In this document: positions 9,511-21,526 of the stretch, in pieces
How positions within the stretch are numbered: the first letter of the stretch is position 1
Layout of the letters: each line of letters opens with the position of its first letter
Assembly (NCBI GenBank): GCA_008360975.2
Contig: CM039210.1
Location: 6,078,293-6,142,292 of the forward strand
DNA length: 64,000 nucleotides
Source: Lichenostomus cassidix
Taxonomy: Eukaryota; Chordata; Aves; Passeriformes; Meliphagidae
Reading direction: 5' to 3'
Notes under the pieces: generated by a model
What the model was told of the DNA's origin: nothing
Database searches by the model: none
The model's input: only the letters and a program-made list of their open reading frames with translations
Position numbers and translations under genes: made by a program

Positions 9511-12500
9511 TTACACCATACTGTGATTTTTGTTCTGTCTGTCATTATTTTGTTACTGTGTTACTGTGTCATTATTTTGTTACTGTGTGAGTGGGAATGA
9601 ATGAGACGTGTCACCGACACGAAGCGAGAGCGGAGCTCTATCTGCGTTTCCATTCTCTGGCGACAGAAACGGCCAGAGAAAAGAGAAGCAAGTGGTAAAG
9701 AGTGAATGAGTATAAATCATATATAAACCGTTGGTTTGGAGTATCTGGAGGGGGGCAGATTGTATTATTGAAGGGAAAGATTTTAGCTGCTGAATTGAAA
9801 ACACTCAGACCCCAACACCTTTCTAATATTGCTCTATTTGATTTTGACTTTAAAATTCTGTGTTTTGTGTGTGGAAACAGTTGTGAAACTTAAACTAAGT
9901 GCACGTGTATTAATTGTGAGAGGACGTGATATTGTCTATTTGCTCGAGTGCTTCTGAATTTTTTTTAATGTGTGTGCATGTACTGTGTGTGCAAAATTTT
10001 ACCTGTGTTAATTTGTATTTTTGCCGGCATATAAATTTATGCGGGGACGCCCACGAGATAAAAAAACTAATTGAATCTAATAAGTACCTCTTTAAAACTC
10101 CTGTGTGTAGCTGCTGAAATATGGTTGTATAGAATGTTTCAGTAGATAGAGCTTGCAAGTAAATAGAGCAAAAAAAGAAGGAAAAAGAAGGAAGAGAGGA
10201 GAAGTATTTCAAGACCCTCCCCCATCTTGCCTAAAAATCTTGGCAGCTGACTCAGGGCGAGCTGAAATTCCCTGTATCCTCCTCTTTCGGAGCGGTGGGA
10301 GCAAGCGCAGAGGTGCAGGGCTGGAAGCACAGGCTGGGGGCCTGTGGGGAGGTGTGGAGCCGAGCTGGAGCTGTGGGACAGCTGTGAGCTCAGCACCAGG
10401 CAGTCCCTGACCCTGCCAGCCCCTGGGGCAGGGCGGTGGTGGGACACACCGATCACCTGTGGTGCTGCTGGCCTTGCCTGCTGAGAGCCTAGGAGGGGGA
10501 AGGGCTGCGTTTGGATACTGCAGAGGGAATGTTTAGAAATGTAGATTCTCTGTTAAGAGTTCTGTCTAGGTCACCAGAATGACTTTGTGAGACAGTGGAC
10601 ACCCCCAGGGAGTAGTACGGGTGGGGGCTGGAGGAAGGGCTGAATAAGCCCTGAAGAAACTAGTTAGAAAGATACTGCAAATGTATGTAAGAAAGGATAA
10701 AAAAAGGCAAAAGCAAAAGTGATGCCAAAGGGACACTGAAAGCAAAAATGTCTGTAGAAAAGGTATACCAAATTTTGTAATTAACTATTTCAAAGTTAAA
10801 ATCTCCTGGCTGGGTTACTCTGAGTTCTTGTATTGGTTTTTTTGAACAAAGGTTTGCTCGAATGCTTTTAATTCAAATTCTTTACCCTTCAAGCAGCCAG
10901 CCAAATTGCCTTAGAGAAAATGCAAATTAACTGCTGCGGAGAAAAAAAAAATTTAGAATTGCTGAGGAGAAGGTGGAGACAAGCTGTGTCTCTGAGCCAC
11001 TGTCCGGGCTGTTCGAGAAGCCAAGAACGTGACAATGTGTGCTTAATTCAAGTCCCCAAGGGGGTTCAGTCCTCTCTGTATGGTTTGTTGTCATGGCAAG
11101 TAACTTTTGCAAAAAAGTGTTCTTCCCCATGCTTTGAGAATTTGACAGCCACTTTTGGAGAACACGGTGGCCTGATGCTAATTTTATAAGTTACCAAATC
11201 CAGTGGCCGGCAGCTATTCATTGTCTCAGAATGTAGCCAGAGGCTGGCTGCACTGTCTGCAAGTTGTGCAGCCAAAGCTCAGATGGTAAATGAAGCCCGA
11301 AGGCTGAAAATAGGAATATACCTCGTAAGTTTCACACCAAGCAAAAGACTTATTAACTCAAAAGCATCTGAGTAGGTGACCAGCACAGTCATTGTACTGC
11401 AAATCTTGTTTAGTAAAACAAAAGTATTTAAGAAAAAAAAAAACCAAAAAACAAGGGGTTTGACTCAGCCTCCTTGAAGAAGTTGAAAAAAAAAACCCAT
11501 GACTGCACAGCATTCAGGTGATAAATCTCCAGACCCAGGCTAGGGAAGATTCGCAAGGCACTCCCTGGTCTGGGGAGGAAATGTATTTAGTAGTGAGTCT
11601 TCAAAAGTACTAGAAGAGTAACAATTTGAAAAATACACTATCATTAATGAAAGAAAGTTAAAATAAGTGAAACATTGCCTCTCACATAGTCAGCTCAAGC
11701 AGCAGAGCTGTAAGTGCTTATAAAATCCTGTGAAGTATATCAAGACAAAATAGTGAATATTTTTACTAATTCTAAATATGCATATAGAGTAATACATGCA
11801 TTTAAAAAATTATAAGGAAAAAAAAGTTTATTAACCTGCAAGAGCAAAACATTAATTCATGAAATCTTAATTTCTCACTTATTAAAAAACTTGATTTGTA
11901 TAAGAATTTCCAATGGGGAGTTGAAAGAGGCAAGAATTCATCCTTCTCCCCACTCTAACGTGTGTTATCACTGTGCAAGTTTGTTTGAACATCCTTCAGT
12001 GTGTCCTCATCAGATAAAAAGCTGTGTCCAGACGTGAGACAAGGAGCTACTCAAGCCACAAAAGCAAAAGAACTGCTGACTTCCCTCACGACTGTGAGAT
12101 CTACAGCCAGAGACTCCACTCCAATGTGAAACTCCAGACAAAGACGACACAAAAGAACCATATTGGACAATATAATATAGAGTAAATTGGTTAAAAGCTG
12201 CAACGCCGAAATGAAACACATTAAATGGTTTTGCGTTTTGTATTTCCAGAACAGTGTTATCCACAGTCAGCTATCCTAGCAAAACCTTGTAATAATTGTA
12301 ATGGCAAGTATGGCTTCAGATGCAAAGGGCTAAGTAAGCCGGAAAGAAAGAGAAAGCTATATGAGCTTAAATCTAAATTTGTGAAATTGAAATATAACTA
12401 TAACAAAAAAATTTTATTTTTAAAATGAAAAGGTTTTAAAGGGATGGCTGGCTATTCTACTAAGTATTTATAACTGTTGCTGTTTAATGCATATTTGTTT

Positions 12501-13874
12501 GTCCAGTGTTTAAGAATGCTAAGCCCCACAAAAGGAAAATGCTGTCTTTGAAAAATCGCTGAAAGTCATAGACCAATCTGCCAGGCTTTGGGCTCTGCAA
12601 TTTAAAAGATAATTTTAAATTTAAAATAGCAGTTAAAAGTGCCATTTTTCAGTAGCACATTTGAGGTCCTAGAAAAAGCTCGCAAAATCGTATAAAAAGA
12701 TCCTAAACGTCTGTTGATTTATGTGAGTGGCTAATATTTGTGAGCATATTTTTTCTGTAGATTGAAAGATAATCTAGATTTACGGAGAGTAAAATAAAAG
12801 ACTAAAGAGGGGGAAAAAATAGCCTAATAGATCACAAGCAAAAGACTAACAGTATGAAAATCTTAGTCAGTTATCCTTTGTGCTTTCCTCTTTCCTTTCT
12901 GCTCTGTTTGCTAGAAATTCTACCAAGGTGCGGAAGAAAAGTACCCCATTTTACAAGCAAGAAAAGCTATCAGTGGTCCTGATCACTGTCTGGAGCCATG
13001 ATGTGAGCTGCCAAAACTGGAAAATTAGTGTCTCTGCAACACTTCAAAATGCCTGTGTGTGTGGTGTGTGTGGGGAAGGGACAGGTCAAGGCCTTGCCCT
13101 GGTGAGACAGTGAACTGCTCCTTAGCCCCAGAGCATCCCAGCCCTACAGTGAGGTCCAGCCATGAACACAGCAGAGGCAGTGCTGCACAGAGCTCCAAGC
13201 CCAGCCCTATAGTGGGGCCAGCCATGCACACAGCAGAGGCAGTGCTCCATTCTCCCCATCCCTGACTCCAAAGAAACCTGCTAGGGAATGGAAGGCCCAA
13301 GAAAGCCAAAAGAATTAACATTCCTCTTAGAATTTCTATAGATTCTGTCTTCTTTTTCTTTAAAATACCAGTATCCCTCCACATTAGTGTTGTTCCTCAA
13401 CTAACAAAGCTTACTCCAAACTTTTATACTAATATATAAACCCACCAATTTTCACAGTTTTGCCAGGTAGTTTATACCCTAGCCCGAAGTAAGTAAACTA
13501 AAGAAGAATCTTTCTACCATTGTAGAGACCATAATGAATACCACTGCAGATGCCATAAAAACACAGCAAATGAAGATAAAGAGCATCTCACAAATTAACT
13601 ATAGATTTGCTGTATGCTGAAAGAGAAAGAGTATGTACAGTTATAAATACAAGCTGTTGCAATTATGTTAATCCTAACTTAAACAAATGTATGTAATAGT
13701 TATTTGTGTTATTGCATTGTTATTTACTGTCTGCAATAGTAGTTATTGTTGTATGATATTATGTACTTGAAATTGCGATGCTTATATTCAATGGCAAAAG
13801 TATAAACTTAGATATAAAATAGAGAAAGGTATTTACTTTCATGACATACAAGATTTGTAAAGAATTACAAATTA

Positions 13875-13893
13875 CAAAAGAAAAGGGGGGGAT
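13875..13893 (+). promoter_or_regulatory. Polypurine tract of element H
   Basis: ACAAAAGAAAAGGGGGGGA lies immediately before the 3' LTR, the place where plus-strand DNA synthesis is primed. Confidence 0.85.
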
Positions 13894-14375
13894 TGAGAAA
13901 GATTCTCTGAGCTTTTGCCCCCCTTCCACCAGCACAGGCGCCTGTCTGTGGCTTCCAGGGCTGAAGGCTGAACTCTTAATTCAAATTCAATATGTAGGTA
14001 ACAGCTCTGGCCTGATGGCTTATCAGCTAAGCATGCATTTGAAACCAGCACAGAAACCGCTGAATCATCCCATGAAGGACCGTCACCTTGGAGGGGGCTT
14101 TGGGGGTCTCCAAAGACCACCAGGACATACAGAGAATGTGTGGTGCACATGCTAATGATATTAATGACATCTGAGAAATGATTTGTATAACCACTCCTAT
14201 CCTGAAGAATATAATTAATATTCATGATTTTACCTATAACACTGTGTCTTTGGGGTACTGAGGTATGTGTGTTTGGTGGAAACAATTCCCACACATCCGG
14301 TGCACCGAATAAAGCAAATACCCACTTCTCTGACTTGGTCTCTGAAGTGTCTCTGGGCTTGATTGGGGCGAATCA
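13894..14375 (+). repeat. 3' LTR of element H
   Basis: 482 bp, the same length as the 5' LTR, followed by the second copy of CCTC at 14376-14379 and then by the interrupted gag of provirus A. Confidence 0.92.
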
Positions 14376-14379
14376 CCTC

Positions 14380-15840
14380 CCCCATCCCAGTCACCGCGCA
14401 GTTTCTTAGCGCCGACACTGCCTCTGGCCAGCCGCCATCCTTTGTGATGGGGAGTGCTAGTTGCAAGCCTTGCTCAGACGACTCAGACAGTGATGAGGAA
14501 GGTATTCTTCTTCCTGGGCGGAGGCTCGTGCGGACGACGAAAAGAAATGGCATTGGCCTCTGACTAATCCTTGGAGATGCCGCAATGGCATGGGGATTTT
14601 TCGCCCGCGTGACTCCCTGCAGTTCTGGGAATCTGTCAAGCAGGGTGTGCTGGAGGCAGGGGACTGGGAACTTATAGAGAAGATTGGATTGCCCAAACAG
14701 AGGGAGGGATGCGAATCTGCTGTGGCAGGTTCGGATGGTGGTGGCTTCCCACAAGGGGGCCTTCAGGCTTTTCTGGTGTATGTGCCTGGCCCAGATGCCA
14801 TGGACACAAGGAATAGCCATTCCACCATCACATGGCGCATGACAAATGACCTAGCAACCAAGGTAGCAACATTTGGTTTGTCTTCTCCGGTCATGATGGA
14901 AATTCTTAGAGTGATAAATAGTGATTTGCTTGCTCCATTTGATATTATGTATCTGGCTCAGGTGCTGTTTCACCCCATGCCATACAGCACCTTTGAGGAC
15001 AATTGGAAAGTGCTGGTCGAGGATCAGATGAAGAAAAATGTGTCCTTGCCTGCCGAGGACCCTAGGCGCATGGTTGGGGCTGATGTCCTCATGGGTAAGG
15101 GACCTTTCACTAACCCCAACGTTCAAGCTGCTTGGGATCCTCGGATCCTGGAGCAAGCCCAACAGCTCAGTATGGGAGCCATTTTGAAAACTATTGAGAT
15201 AGTTGCCCCGCAAACACAGTATACAAAGATACAGCAGGGGCAATCTGAGCTTTACCTGACATTTATTGAGAAGCTGGCAGCAGCTTTGGAAAAGCAGGTT
15301 GATGATCGGTCCACGAGACAGATCCTGATGAAACATTTGGCAAGAGACAATGCCAATGACAAGTGTAGAAGGATCATCAATGCCCTACTGGGGGATCCTT
15401 CTGTCGGAGATATGATGCGAGCTTGCGCCAGGGGGCAATCAGAAACTCAGGGGAAGTCTGCCTTGGCTGCATTTTTGTCCTCAGATCAGGGACCCGCTGA
15501 TCAGAAAAAAAACCAGCCCAAATCTGGGAACAAACGGAAACAGGTCAAATCTAAACAGAAAGATAATTCCGGGAAGAAGGGAAATTCAGGGACCGAGACT
15601 CCTCAGTGCAAGAGGTGTGGTAGGCCAGGTCACACTTCAGACTACTGCAGGTCACAGTACCATGTAGATGGTCGACCCCTGTCGGGAAACGTGATGAGGG
15701 GTGCAAAAAGGGGGATTTGCCCCCCATCACAACAGTTCCCCCAGAACAAGGTGATGGCCCAGGCTTACCCGGTCAATGTGGAGGAGGCACCAAAGGCTCA
15801 GCCCGAGTCAACGCCTACACCGCAGCAACAGTCGTCTTAG
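14380..15840 (+). pseudogene. Provirus A gag, 3' part (capsid and nucleocapsid)
   Basis: The main open frame is 14590-15840. It holds a full capsid, with the major homology region at QGQSELYLTFIEKLAAALE (about 15235-15292). It then has a Lys-rich linker and a single CCHC zinc knuckle, CKRCGRPGHTSDYC, near 15607-15648. Class II Gags usually have two knuckles; I see one. Upstream, 14363-14563 reads in another frame with an acidic DDSDSDEE stretch, so a frameshift lies near 14565-14590. With element H removed, the capsid frame equals that of the 7073 start. The 3' end overlaps pro by about 120 bases in the -1 frame, as expected for ribosomal frameshifting; the purine run at 15705-15714 is a candidate slip region. 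Confidence 0.88.
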
Positions 15841-16490
15841 AATCTGACGATGCCCACAGGGTTCCTTTGGAGGTGGATGGTTCCCTGGATCAGGGAACCA
15901 GTGCACTGCTTATGGCAGGGCCTGAGGCCACTAGCCAAGGAATCCTGGTTCTTCCAGAGTTCATAGATTCTGGTTTCAAGGGCCAAATTCATGCTACGGT
16001 TTCCACTCCTGATCCTCCTGTCACCATTCCTGCGCACACTTGTCTTGCTCACTTGTTGCCTTGTGAGTCTCCTGTTTCCAGGGTAGACCAGCAAGTTGGC
16101 GGAGGTGACAGCACTGAACTGCCAGGACTTCCGCAGGTCTACTGGGCTGCATCTATCTCCAATGAGTCGCCACAGATGACATGTACCCTCATCATGCCGA
16201 AAGCACGTCCACATCGAGTTCGAGTCCGAGGTTTGATCGATACAGGTGCTGATGCAACGATCCTTTCCGCCGCTTTGTGGCCTCCTACGTGGCCTTTATG
16301 CCCAGTGGGACTGAATATCGCGGGGTTGGGGGGAACAACGCAGAGTCGATTGAGTAAGCGACCTGTGTTGGTGAAGGATCCAGAGGGACACACGGCCTCC
16401 ATTCGGCCTTATGTCACTCCAGCTCCAGTGAACCTCTGGGGACGGGACGTGTTGGCAGCTTGGGGGGTGCAGATCACGACAAATTTTTAA
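15717..16490 (+). CDS. Provirus A pro: dUTPase-like domain and aspartic protease
   Basis: This frame is -1 to gag and overlaps its last 124 bases, so it would be reached by frameshifting rather than by its own start. Residues about 60-115 resemble a retroviral dUTPase ([17 protein letters not shown], then an [11 protein letters not shown] strand). Residues about 175-255 are the aspartic protease, with [11 protein letters not shown] as active site, an AGLGG flap-side motif and [12 protein letters not shown] near the end. A pro with dUTPase in its own frame is the betaretrovirus/class II arrangement. The protease would cleave the Gag and Gag-Pro-Pol polyproteins. No stop interrupts this segment. 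The dUTPase active-site motifs are incomplete by eye, so enzyme activity is doubtful. Confidence 0.85.
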   Translation: MPPITTVPPEQGDGPGLPGQCGGGTKGSARVNAYTAATVVLESDDAHRVPLEVDGSLDQGTSALLMAGPEATSQGILVLPEFIDSGFKGQIHATVSTPDPPVTIPAHTCLAHLLPCESPVSRVDQQVGGGDSTELPGLPQVYWAASISNESPQMTCTLIMPKARPHRVRVRGLIDTGADATILSAALWPPTWPLCPVGLNIAGLGGTTQSRLSKRPVLVKDPEGHTASIRPYVTPAPVNLWGRDVLAAWGVQITTNF

Positions 16491-19198
16491 TAGGGGTCAC
16501 TGTGTGCAAGGGCGCACCATATTCCACGCTGTCTTTACGATGGCTGACAAAAACACCGATATGGGAACCACAGTGGCCCTTGCCGAAAGACAAATTAGTT
16601 GCCCTTTGTCAGCTGGTTCAGGAGCAACTGAAACAGGGACACATAGAACCTTCTACCAGTCCCTGGAACACCCCAGTTTTCGTGATTAAGAAAAAATCGG
16701 GGAAATGGAGACTGTTGCAAGATCTCCGGAAAGTCAATGCAGTGATGGAAAGTATGGGGAGCTTACAGCCTGGCATGCCTTCACCCACGATGATTCCCAC
16801 TGAGTGGGAAATTTTGATCGTTGATTTGAAGGATTGCTTTTTTACAATCCCTTTGCACCCCAATGACAGACCAAAGTTTGCCTTTACTGTGCCTGCAATT
16901 AACAATGCGGAGCCTGTAAAGCGATTTCAATGGAAAGTGTTACCTCAGGGCATGAAAAATAGCCCGACTATCTGTCAATAGTATGTCGCGCAGGCCTTAT
17001 CCGGACTTTGTGAGCAGTTTCCTGAGGCACTCTGCTACCATTATATGGATGATATCCTGGTGGCAGCAGCCACCCAGGATGAGTTGCGGAGGTTACAGCC
17101 TCGATTGCTCGATGCCTTGCACTCCTATGGGTTGCAAGTTGCTCCGGAAAAGGTTCAACAACAGCCTCCTTGGAAATATTTGGGAGTCAAAATTTTGGAT
17201 AGAACCATACAGCATCAAGAGGTGCAGTTCTCAGACACTATTAAGACTTTGAATGATGCCCAAAAATTGCTAGGCATCATCAACTGGTTACGCCCATATT
17301 TGGGACTGACCAACGCACAACTTTCCCCACTTTTTAATATTTTAAAGGGGGACTCTGACCTAAACTCACCTCGACAATTGACTCCCGAGGCGCGACGAGT
17401 GCTGAACAAAGTGCAGCAAGCTGTTTCCGCTCATCAGGTTTATCGAGTGGATCCCTCTACTGATATCACTGTTTTCATTACTGCTTCAGACCTCCAACCT
17501 ACGGGTATCATTGGCCAGTGGAACAAACAATGGGATGATCCTTTGCACATCCTGGAATGGGTCTTTTTGCCCCATCAGCCAAAAAAGACAGCACCCACAT
17601 TGTTTGAATTGATAGCCTGCCTGATAATTAAATGCCGATATCGGTGTTTACAATTGATGGCGGCTGATCCGGCAACGATTGTTGTCCCAGTACCACGGGA
17701 CAATTTCGAATGGAGTCTTGCTAATAGCGCTCCTTTGCAAAGTGCACTGCAAAATTTCTCAGGGCAGATTGCTTATCATCTGCCCAGTCACAAATTGCTG
17801 CAGTTGGCGAATTCGGTCAATCTCATGTTGCGGCCAAAGAACAGCCGGGTGCCGGTCCATGGACCCACCGTCTTTACGGACGGTTCTGGGAGAACAGGAA
17901 AGGCCATTGTTACCTGGAAGGAAGGATCTGAGTGGCAGGTGCTGAAAGGCCACGAGACAGGCTCTGCTCAACTGGTTGAATTGAAGGCAGTTGCCATGGC
18001 TTTTCAGCGGTTCTCTCAGGTGCCTTTGAATTTGGTCACCGACTCTGCTTATGTAGCAGACATAACCAAACGTTTGGATTGTTCACTTCTAAAAGAAGTC
18101 AATAACGCGACTCTGTTTTCGCTATTGCGAACCCTGTGGAAGGCGATTCAGGCTCGAGTGCATCCATATTATATTCTGCACATTCGAAGCCACACCAATT
18201 TACCAGGCTTTTTAACAGAAGGCAATGCCAGGGCTGACATGTTAGCCAACCCTGCATGGGTGGCACCTCAGCCTGACAAAATTGCACAAGCCAAGGCATC
18301 GCACAATTTATTTCATCAGAGTGCACATACCCTGCAGAAGCAGTTTCAATTGACGCCAACTGAGGCTCGTGACATTGTCAGTGCTTGTGCTGACTGCCAC
18401 GGACTCGCTGCTCCTCTGCCATCGGGGGTGAACCCCAGAGGTCTAAAGGCCTTGCAGCTGTGGCAGACGGATGTGACACACATCCCTGAATTTGGCCGAG
18501 TCAAGTATGTGCATGTGTCTATTGACACTTTCTCCTCAGCTATGTGGGCGACTGCCCATACTGGAGAAAAAAGTCGTGATGCCATTGCCCATTGGAAATT
18601 AGCCTTCTCAGTCCTGGGGGTGCCAGCCACTGTGAAAACCGACAATGGTCCTGCCTACGCCTCGCAGAAGACGCGGCAGTTTTTGCACCTATGGGGTGTA
18701 GACCATACGTTCGGTATTCCGCATTCTCCTACTGGCCAAGCCATTGTGGAACGCGCTCATGGTACTCTGAAGCGTGTCTTGGAAAGGCAAAAAGGGGGAA
18801 TGCATGGGGAAACACCACAGAGTCGATTGGAGAAAGCTTTGTACACAATCAATCATCTTACGGTGCCACCAAACTTGAATAATCCTGTGATTTTGAACCA
18901 CTTTCTCTCATTGCAGTCATCAGGCGAGTTGCGTTTGCCCCGGGCGAAGGTATGGGTACGGAACCTACTTACTAACACCTGGGAAGGCCCTCATCAGCTT
19001 ATTGCTTGCGGTCGAGGGTATGCTTGCGTCTCCACAGATACTGGGGTACGATGGCTGCCTGCAAAATGCGTCCGCCCTGACCTGCGGCTCCCGAGACAGA
19101 ACCAGCAACCTCAAAATAACAACCAGAATGCCGAACACCAACCGAGTGATCCTTCTGATGATGACCAAGAAGCTGGTCCATCCACAAGCAGAGACTGA
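16460..19198 (+). pseudogene. Provirus A pol: RT, RNase H, integrase, one premature stop
   Basis: Frame -1 to pro, overlapping it by about 30 bases. RT fingers and palm run from 16550 ([34 protein letters not shown]). An amber stop at 16979-16981 interrupts the frame just before YVAQAL. The same frame then stays open to 19198, with the catalytic YMDD at 17042-17053. RNase H follows, with VFTDGSG, VELKA, TDSAYV and ADML contributing the acidic set. Integrase has an HHCC domain (HNLFHQSAH, CADC) and a DDE core (WQTDVTHI, VKTDNGPAYAS, TGQAIVERAHGTL). A C-terminal domain ends WLPAKCVRPDL. Apart from the stop, the gene looks complete and unusually well preserved. No env follows. Confidence 0.93.
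16979..16981 (+). other. In-frame amber stop in provirus A RT
   Basis: TAG between the codons for NSPTICQ and YVAQAL. It splits an otherwise continuous pol frame inside the RT palm, 20 codons before YMDD. Confidence 0.9.
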
Positions 19199-19493
19199 AA
19201 CTCATTCATGGAGTCAGAAAGCAAGGACTTTGAAAGCATGTTTTGTTGAATTACAGATTTATATGTAGATTTAGTTTTATATATACTTTATCTAGGGTAT
19301 TGCATGGGGCCTCTTTGACCATCTTAATCAGCATCTGGTTCTGGTTCTGTTCGGTGGCTGGCCACCTCCGGACAGACCCCTTGAGTTTCAACCAGGCTCT
19401 GTTTGGTAACTGGCCATTACCAAACAGATCCTTCATGCTGATCCACTGGGGCTCACAAGCAATGCCTTCTGTTCTTAAACAAAAAGGGGGAGC
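19199..19493 (+). other. Provirus A 3' untranslated segment and polypurine tract; no env
   Basis: Only about 295 bases separate the pol stop from the 3' LTR, with no envelope-like frame, so the element is env-less. It ends in AAACAAAAAGGGGGAGC (19477-19493), a clear polypurine tract. Confidence 0.85.
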
Positions 19494-19756
19494 TGTAGCT
19501 AGCACAGGTTTTTCCCATGAGAAGTTTTCTTGTGTTTTGTAAATAAAGATAAAGTTTGGATGTTGTTGGAACAGTGTCCCAGAACTTGGGCAGTGCAAGC
19601 CTGGCCAATCAGGCCTGGGGGAAGGCTTCTGACTGACCAATCTGGGTGACTTTTGAGAACTCTATATATGTGATGAAATCAAAACAATAAAGGTCATTCC
19701 TTCTTGCCACTGAGAACTGATGTATTCATTACTCTGCTAGCTGCTCAACAGCGACA
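19494..19756 (+). repeat. 3' LTR of provirus A (family A)
   Basis: 263 bp from TGTAGCTAGCAC to CAACAGCGACA, with GGCCAATCAG, a CTATATATG TATA box and AACAATAAAGG as polyadenylation signal. It is much closer to the solo LTR at 25413-25675 than to its own 5' partner. Downstream flank is ERVL-like pol. Confidence 0.92.
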
Positions 19757-20001
19757 ACCCACCATGCCACCAATGCCACATGGAATAAATGAATCGCCCT
19801 CATCACACAGTGCTCCCATATTGGAAACCTGAATTGCCCTGGGATCTTGGAAATAATCACAAATTGGCCCGAAGGTGAAAACTTTGGTCTCACTGATGAA
19901 GAGGAGCAGGAACAGATGACACGTGCTGAGGGAGCTCCACCCTACAACCAACTGCCACAAGATGAAACACGCTACGCTCTTTTCACTGATGGTTCCTGTC
20001 G

Positions 20002-20264
20002 TGTCGCTGTTGAGCAGCTAGCAGAGTAATGAAGGCACCTGTTCTCAGTGGCAAGAAGGAATGACCTTTATTGTTTTGATTTCATCACATATATAGAGTT
20101 CTCAAAAGTCACCCAGATTGGTCAGTCAGAAGCCTTCCCCCAGGCCTGATTGGCCAGGCCTGCACTGTCCAAGTTCTGGGACACTGTTCCAATAACATCC
20201 AAACTTTATCTTTATTTATAAAATACAAGAAGAATTCTCGTGGGAAAAACCTGTGCTAGCCACA
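20002..20264 (-). repeat. Solo LTR, family A, TSD CTGTCG
   Basis: 263 bp, minus orientation, with CTGTCG at 19996-20001 and 20265-20270. It is inserted inside the RNase H coding region of the ERVL-like pol, between the first catalytic Asp segment and the NQKWKAAV strand. Confidence 0.95.
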
Positions 20265-21526
20265 CTGTCGCATTGTGGGGATGAACCAAAAGTGGAAAGC
20301 AGCTGTATGGAGCCCCACACAACAGCTCACAGAAGCTACTGAAGGAGAAGGTGGATCGAGCCAACTTGCTGTACTCAAAGCCATTCAGTTGGCCCTGGAC
20401 ATTGCTGAAAGAGAGAAGTGGCCAAAGCTATACATCTACACTGACTCATGGATGGTAGCCAATGCTCTGTGGGGGTGGCTGGAAAGGTGGAAAAAGGCTA
20501 ATTGGCAGCATGGGGTAAAACCAATCTGGGCTGCTGAAGAGTGGAAAAACATCGCTGCCTGGGTAGAGATGCTGCCTGGGTAGAGATGCTACCTGTGAAG
20601 GTCCGTCATGTGGATGCCCATGTCCCCAAGAGTCTGGCTAATAAGGAGCACTGAAACAATGAACAGGTGGATCAGGCTGCAAAGATAGAGGTGTCACAAA
20701 TAGACTTGGATTCGCAACACAAGGGGGAGTTGTTCCTAGCTTGATGGGCTCATGATGCCTCAGGTCATCAGGGCAGAGATGCCACCTATAAGTGGGCACG
20801 AGACCAAGGGGTGGATCTAACCATGGACTGTATCTCCTAGGTTATCCTTGATTGTGAGACATGTGCTGCAATCAAGCAAGCCAAGCGGGTGAAGCCCCTG
20901 TGGTATGGTGGGCAGTGGTATATAAGTATGGGGAGGCCTGGCAGATTGATTACATCATACTGCCTCAAACCCGCCAAGGCAAGCGCTATATCCTCACAAT
21001 GGTAGAAGCCACCATGGGATGGTTGGAGACCTACCCTGTACCTCATGCCACTGGCCTTGAAAGGCAAGTCCTTTGGAGGCGTGGTACCCCTGAGAGAATT
21101 GAGTCTGACAACTGGACTAATTTCAAGAACAGCCTTAAAAACATCTCGGCTAGGGAACACAGCATTGAATGTGTGTACCATATTCCTTATCATGCACCAT
21201 CTGCTGCGTAAATTGAGCAGTGCAACAGACTGCTTAAAACCACCTTGAAGGCACTGGGTGGGGGGACTTTCAAAATTTGGGAGCTGCTTTTAGTGAAGGC
21301 GATCTGGTTAGTTAACACCAGAGGTTCCGCTAACCAAGTTGGACCTGCCCAATCTGAACGCTTGTGAACAAAAGATGGAGATAAGTTTCCGGTGGTATAC
21401 ATGAAAGGTGTGCTGGAAAAACTGTTTGGATTGATTCTGCCTTGAGTAAAGACAGACCAATCCATAGGGTTGTCTTTGCTCAGGAACCTGGTTGCACATG
21501 GTGGGTAATGCAGAGGGATGGGGAAA

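Larger units (their letters stand above)
9157..13893 (+). other. Interior of element H, no recognised coding region
   Basis: The leader (9157-9520) contains repeated GGGTTGGACCCC units. After that come AT-rich stretches with only short open frames (for example 9702-9893, 10153-10410, 12225-12428), none with retroviral motifs. The 12225-12428 frame has a CNNCNGKYGFRC cluster and a basic stretch but matches nothing I know. The interior could be a relic of a deleted provirus or captured host DNA. It behaves as the cargo of a non-autonomous LTR element. Confidence 0.6.
8675..14375 (+). mobile_element. Element H: complete LTR element without recognisable genes, TSD CCTC
   Basis: Two 482-bp LTRs (8675-9156 and 13894-14375) face the same way. 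They begin TGAGAAAGATTC and end GGGGCGAATCA. CCTC is duplicated at 8671-8674 and 14376-14379. A primer site follows the first LTR and a purine tract precedes the second. About a dozen differences separate the two LTRs by eye, so insertion is fairly recent. The 4.7-kb interior has no gag, pol or env that I can recognise. The 4-bp duplication suggests mobilisation by a class I ERV integrase. Confidence 0.9.

Noticed and set aside
10139..10456. Minus-strand frame with a hydrophobic end in element H, considered as an env or signal peptide
   Set aside because: No envelope motif, no partner frame, and low-complexity Ser/Phe/Leu content from a purine-rich plus strand.
12225..12428. Cysteine-containing frame in element H considered as a nucleocapsid knuckle
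   Set aside because: The Cys/His spacing does not fit CCHC (no His at the required place), and no capsid lies upstream.
15700..15720. A defined gag-pro slippery heptamer
   Set aside because: The purine run is suggestive and the frames are in the right -1 relation, but no heptamer fits the standard pattern in the gag frame, so only a candidate region is given.
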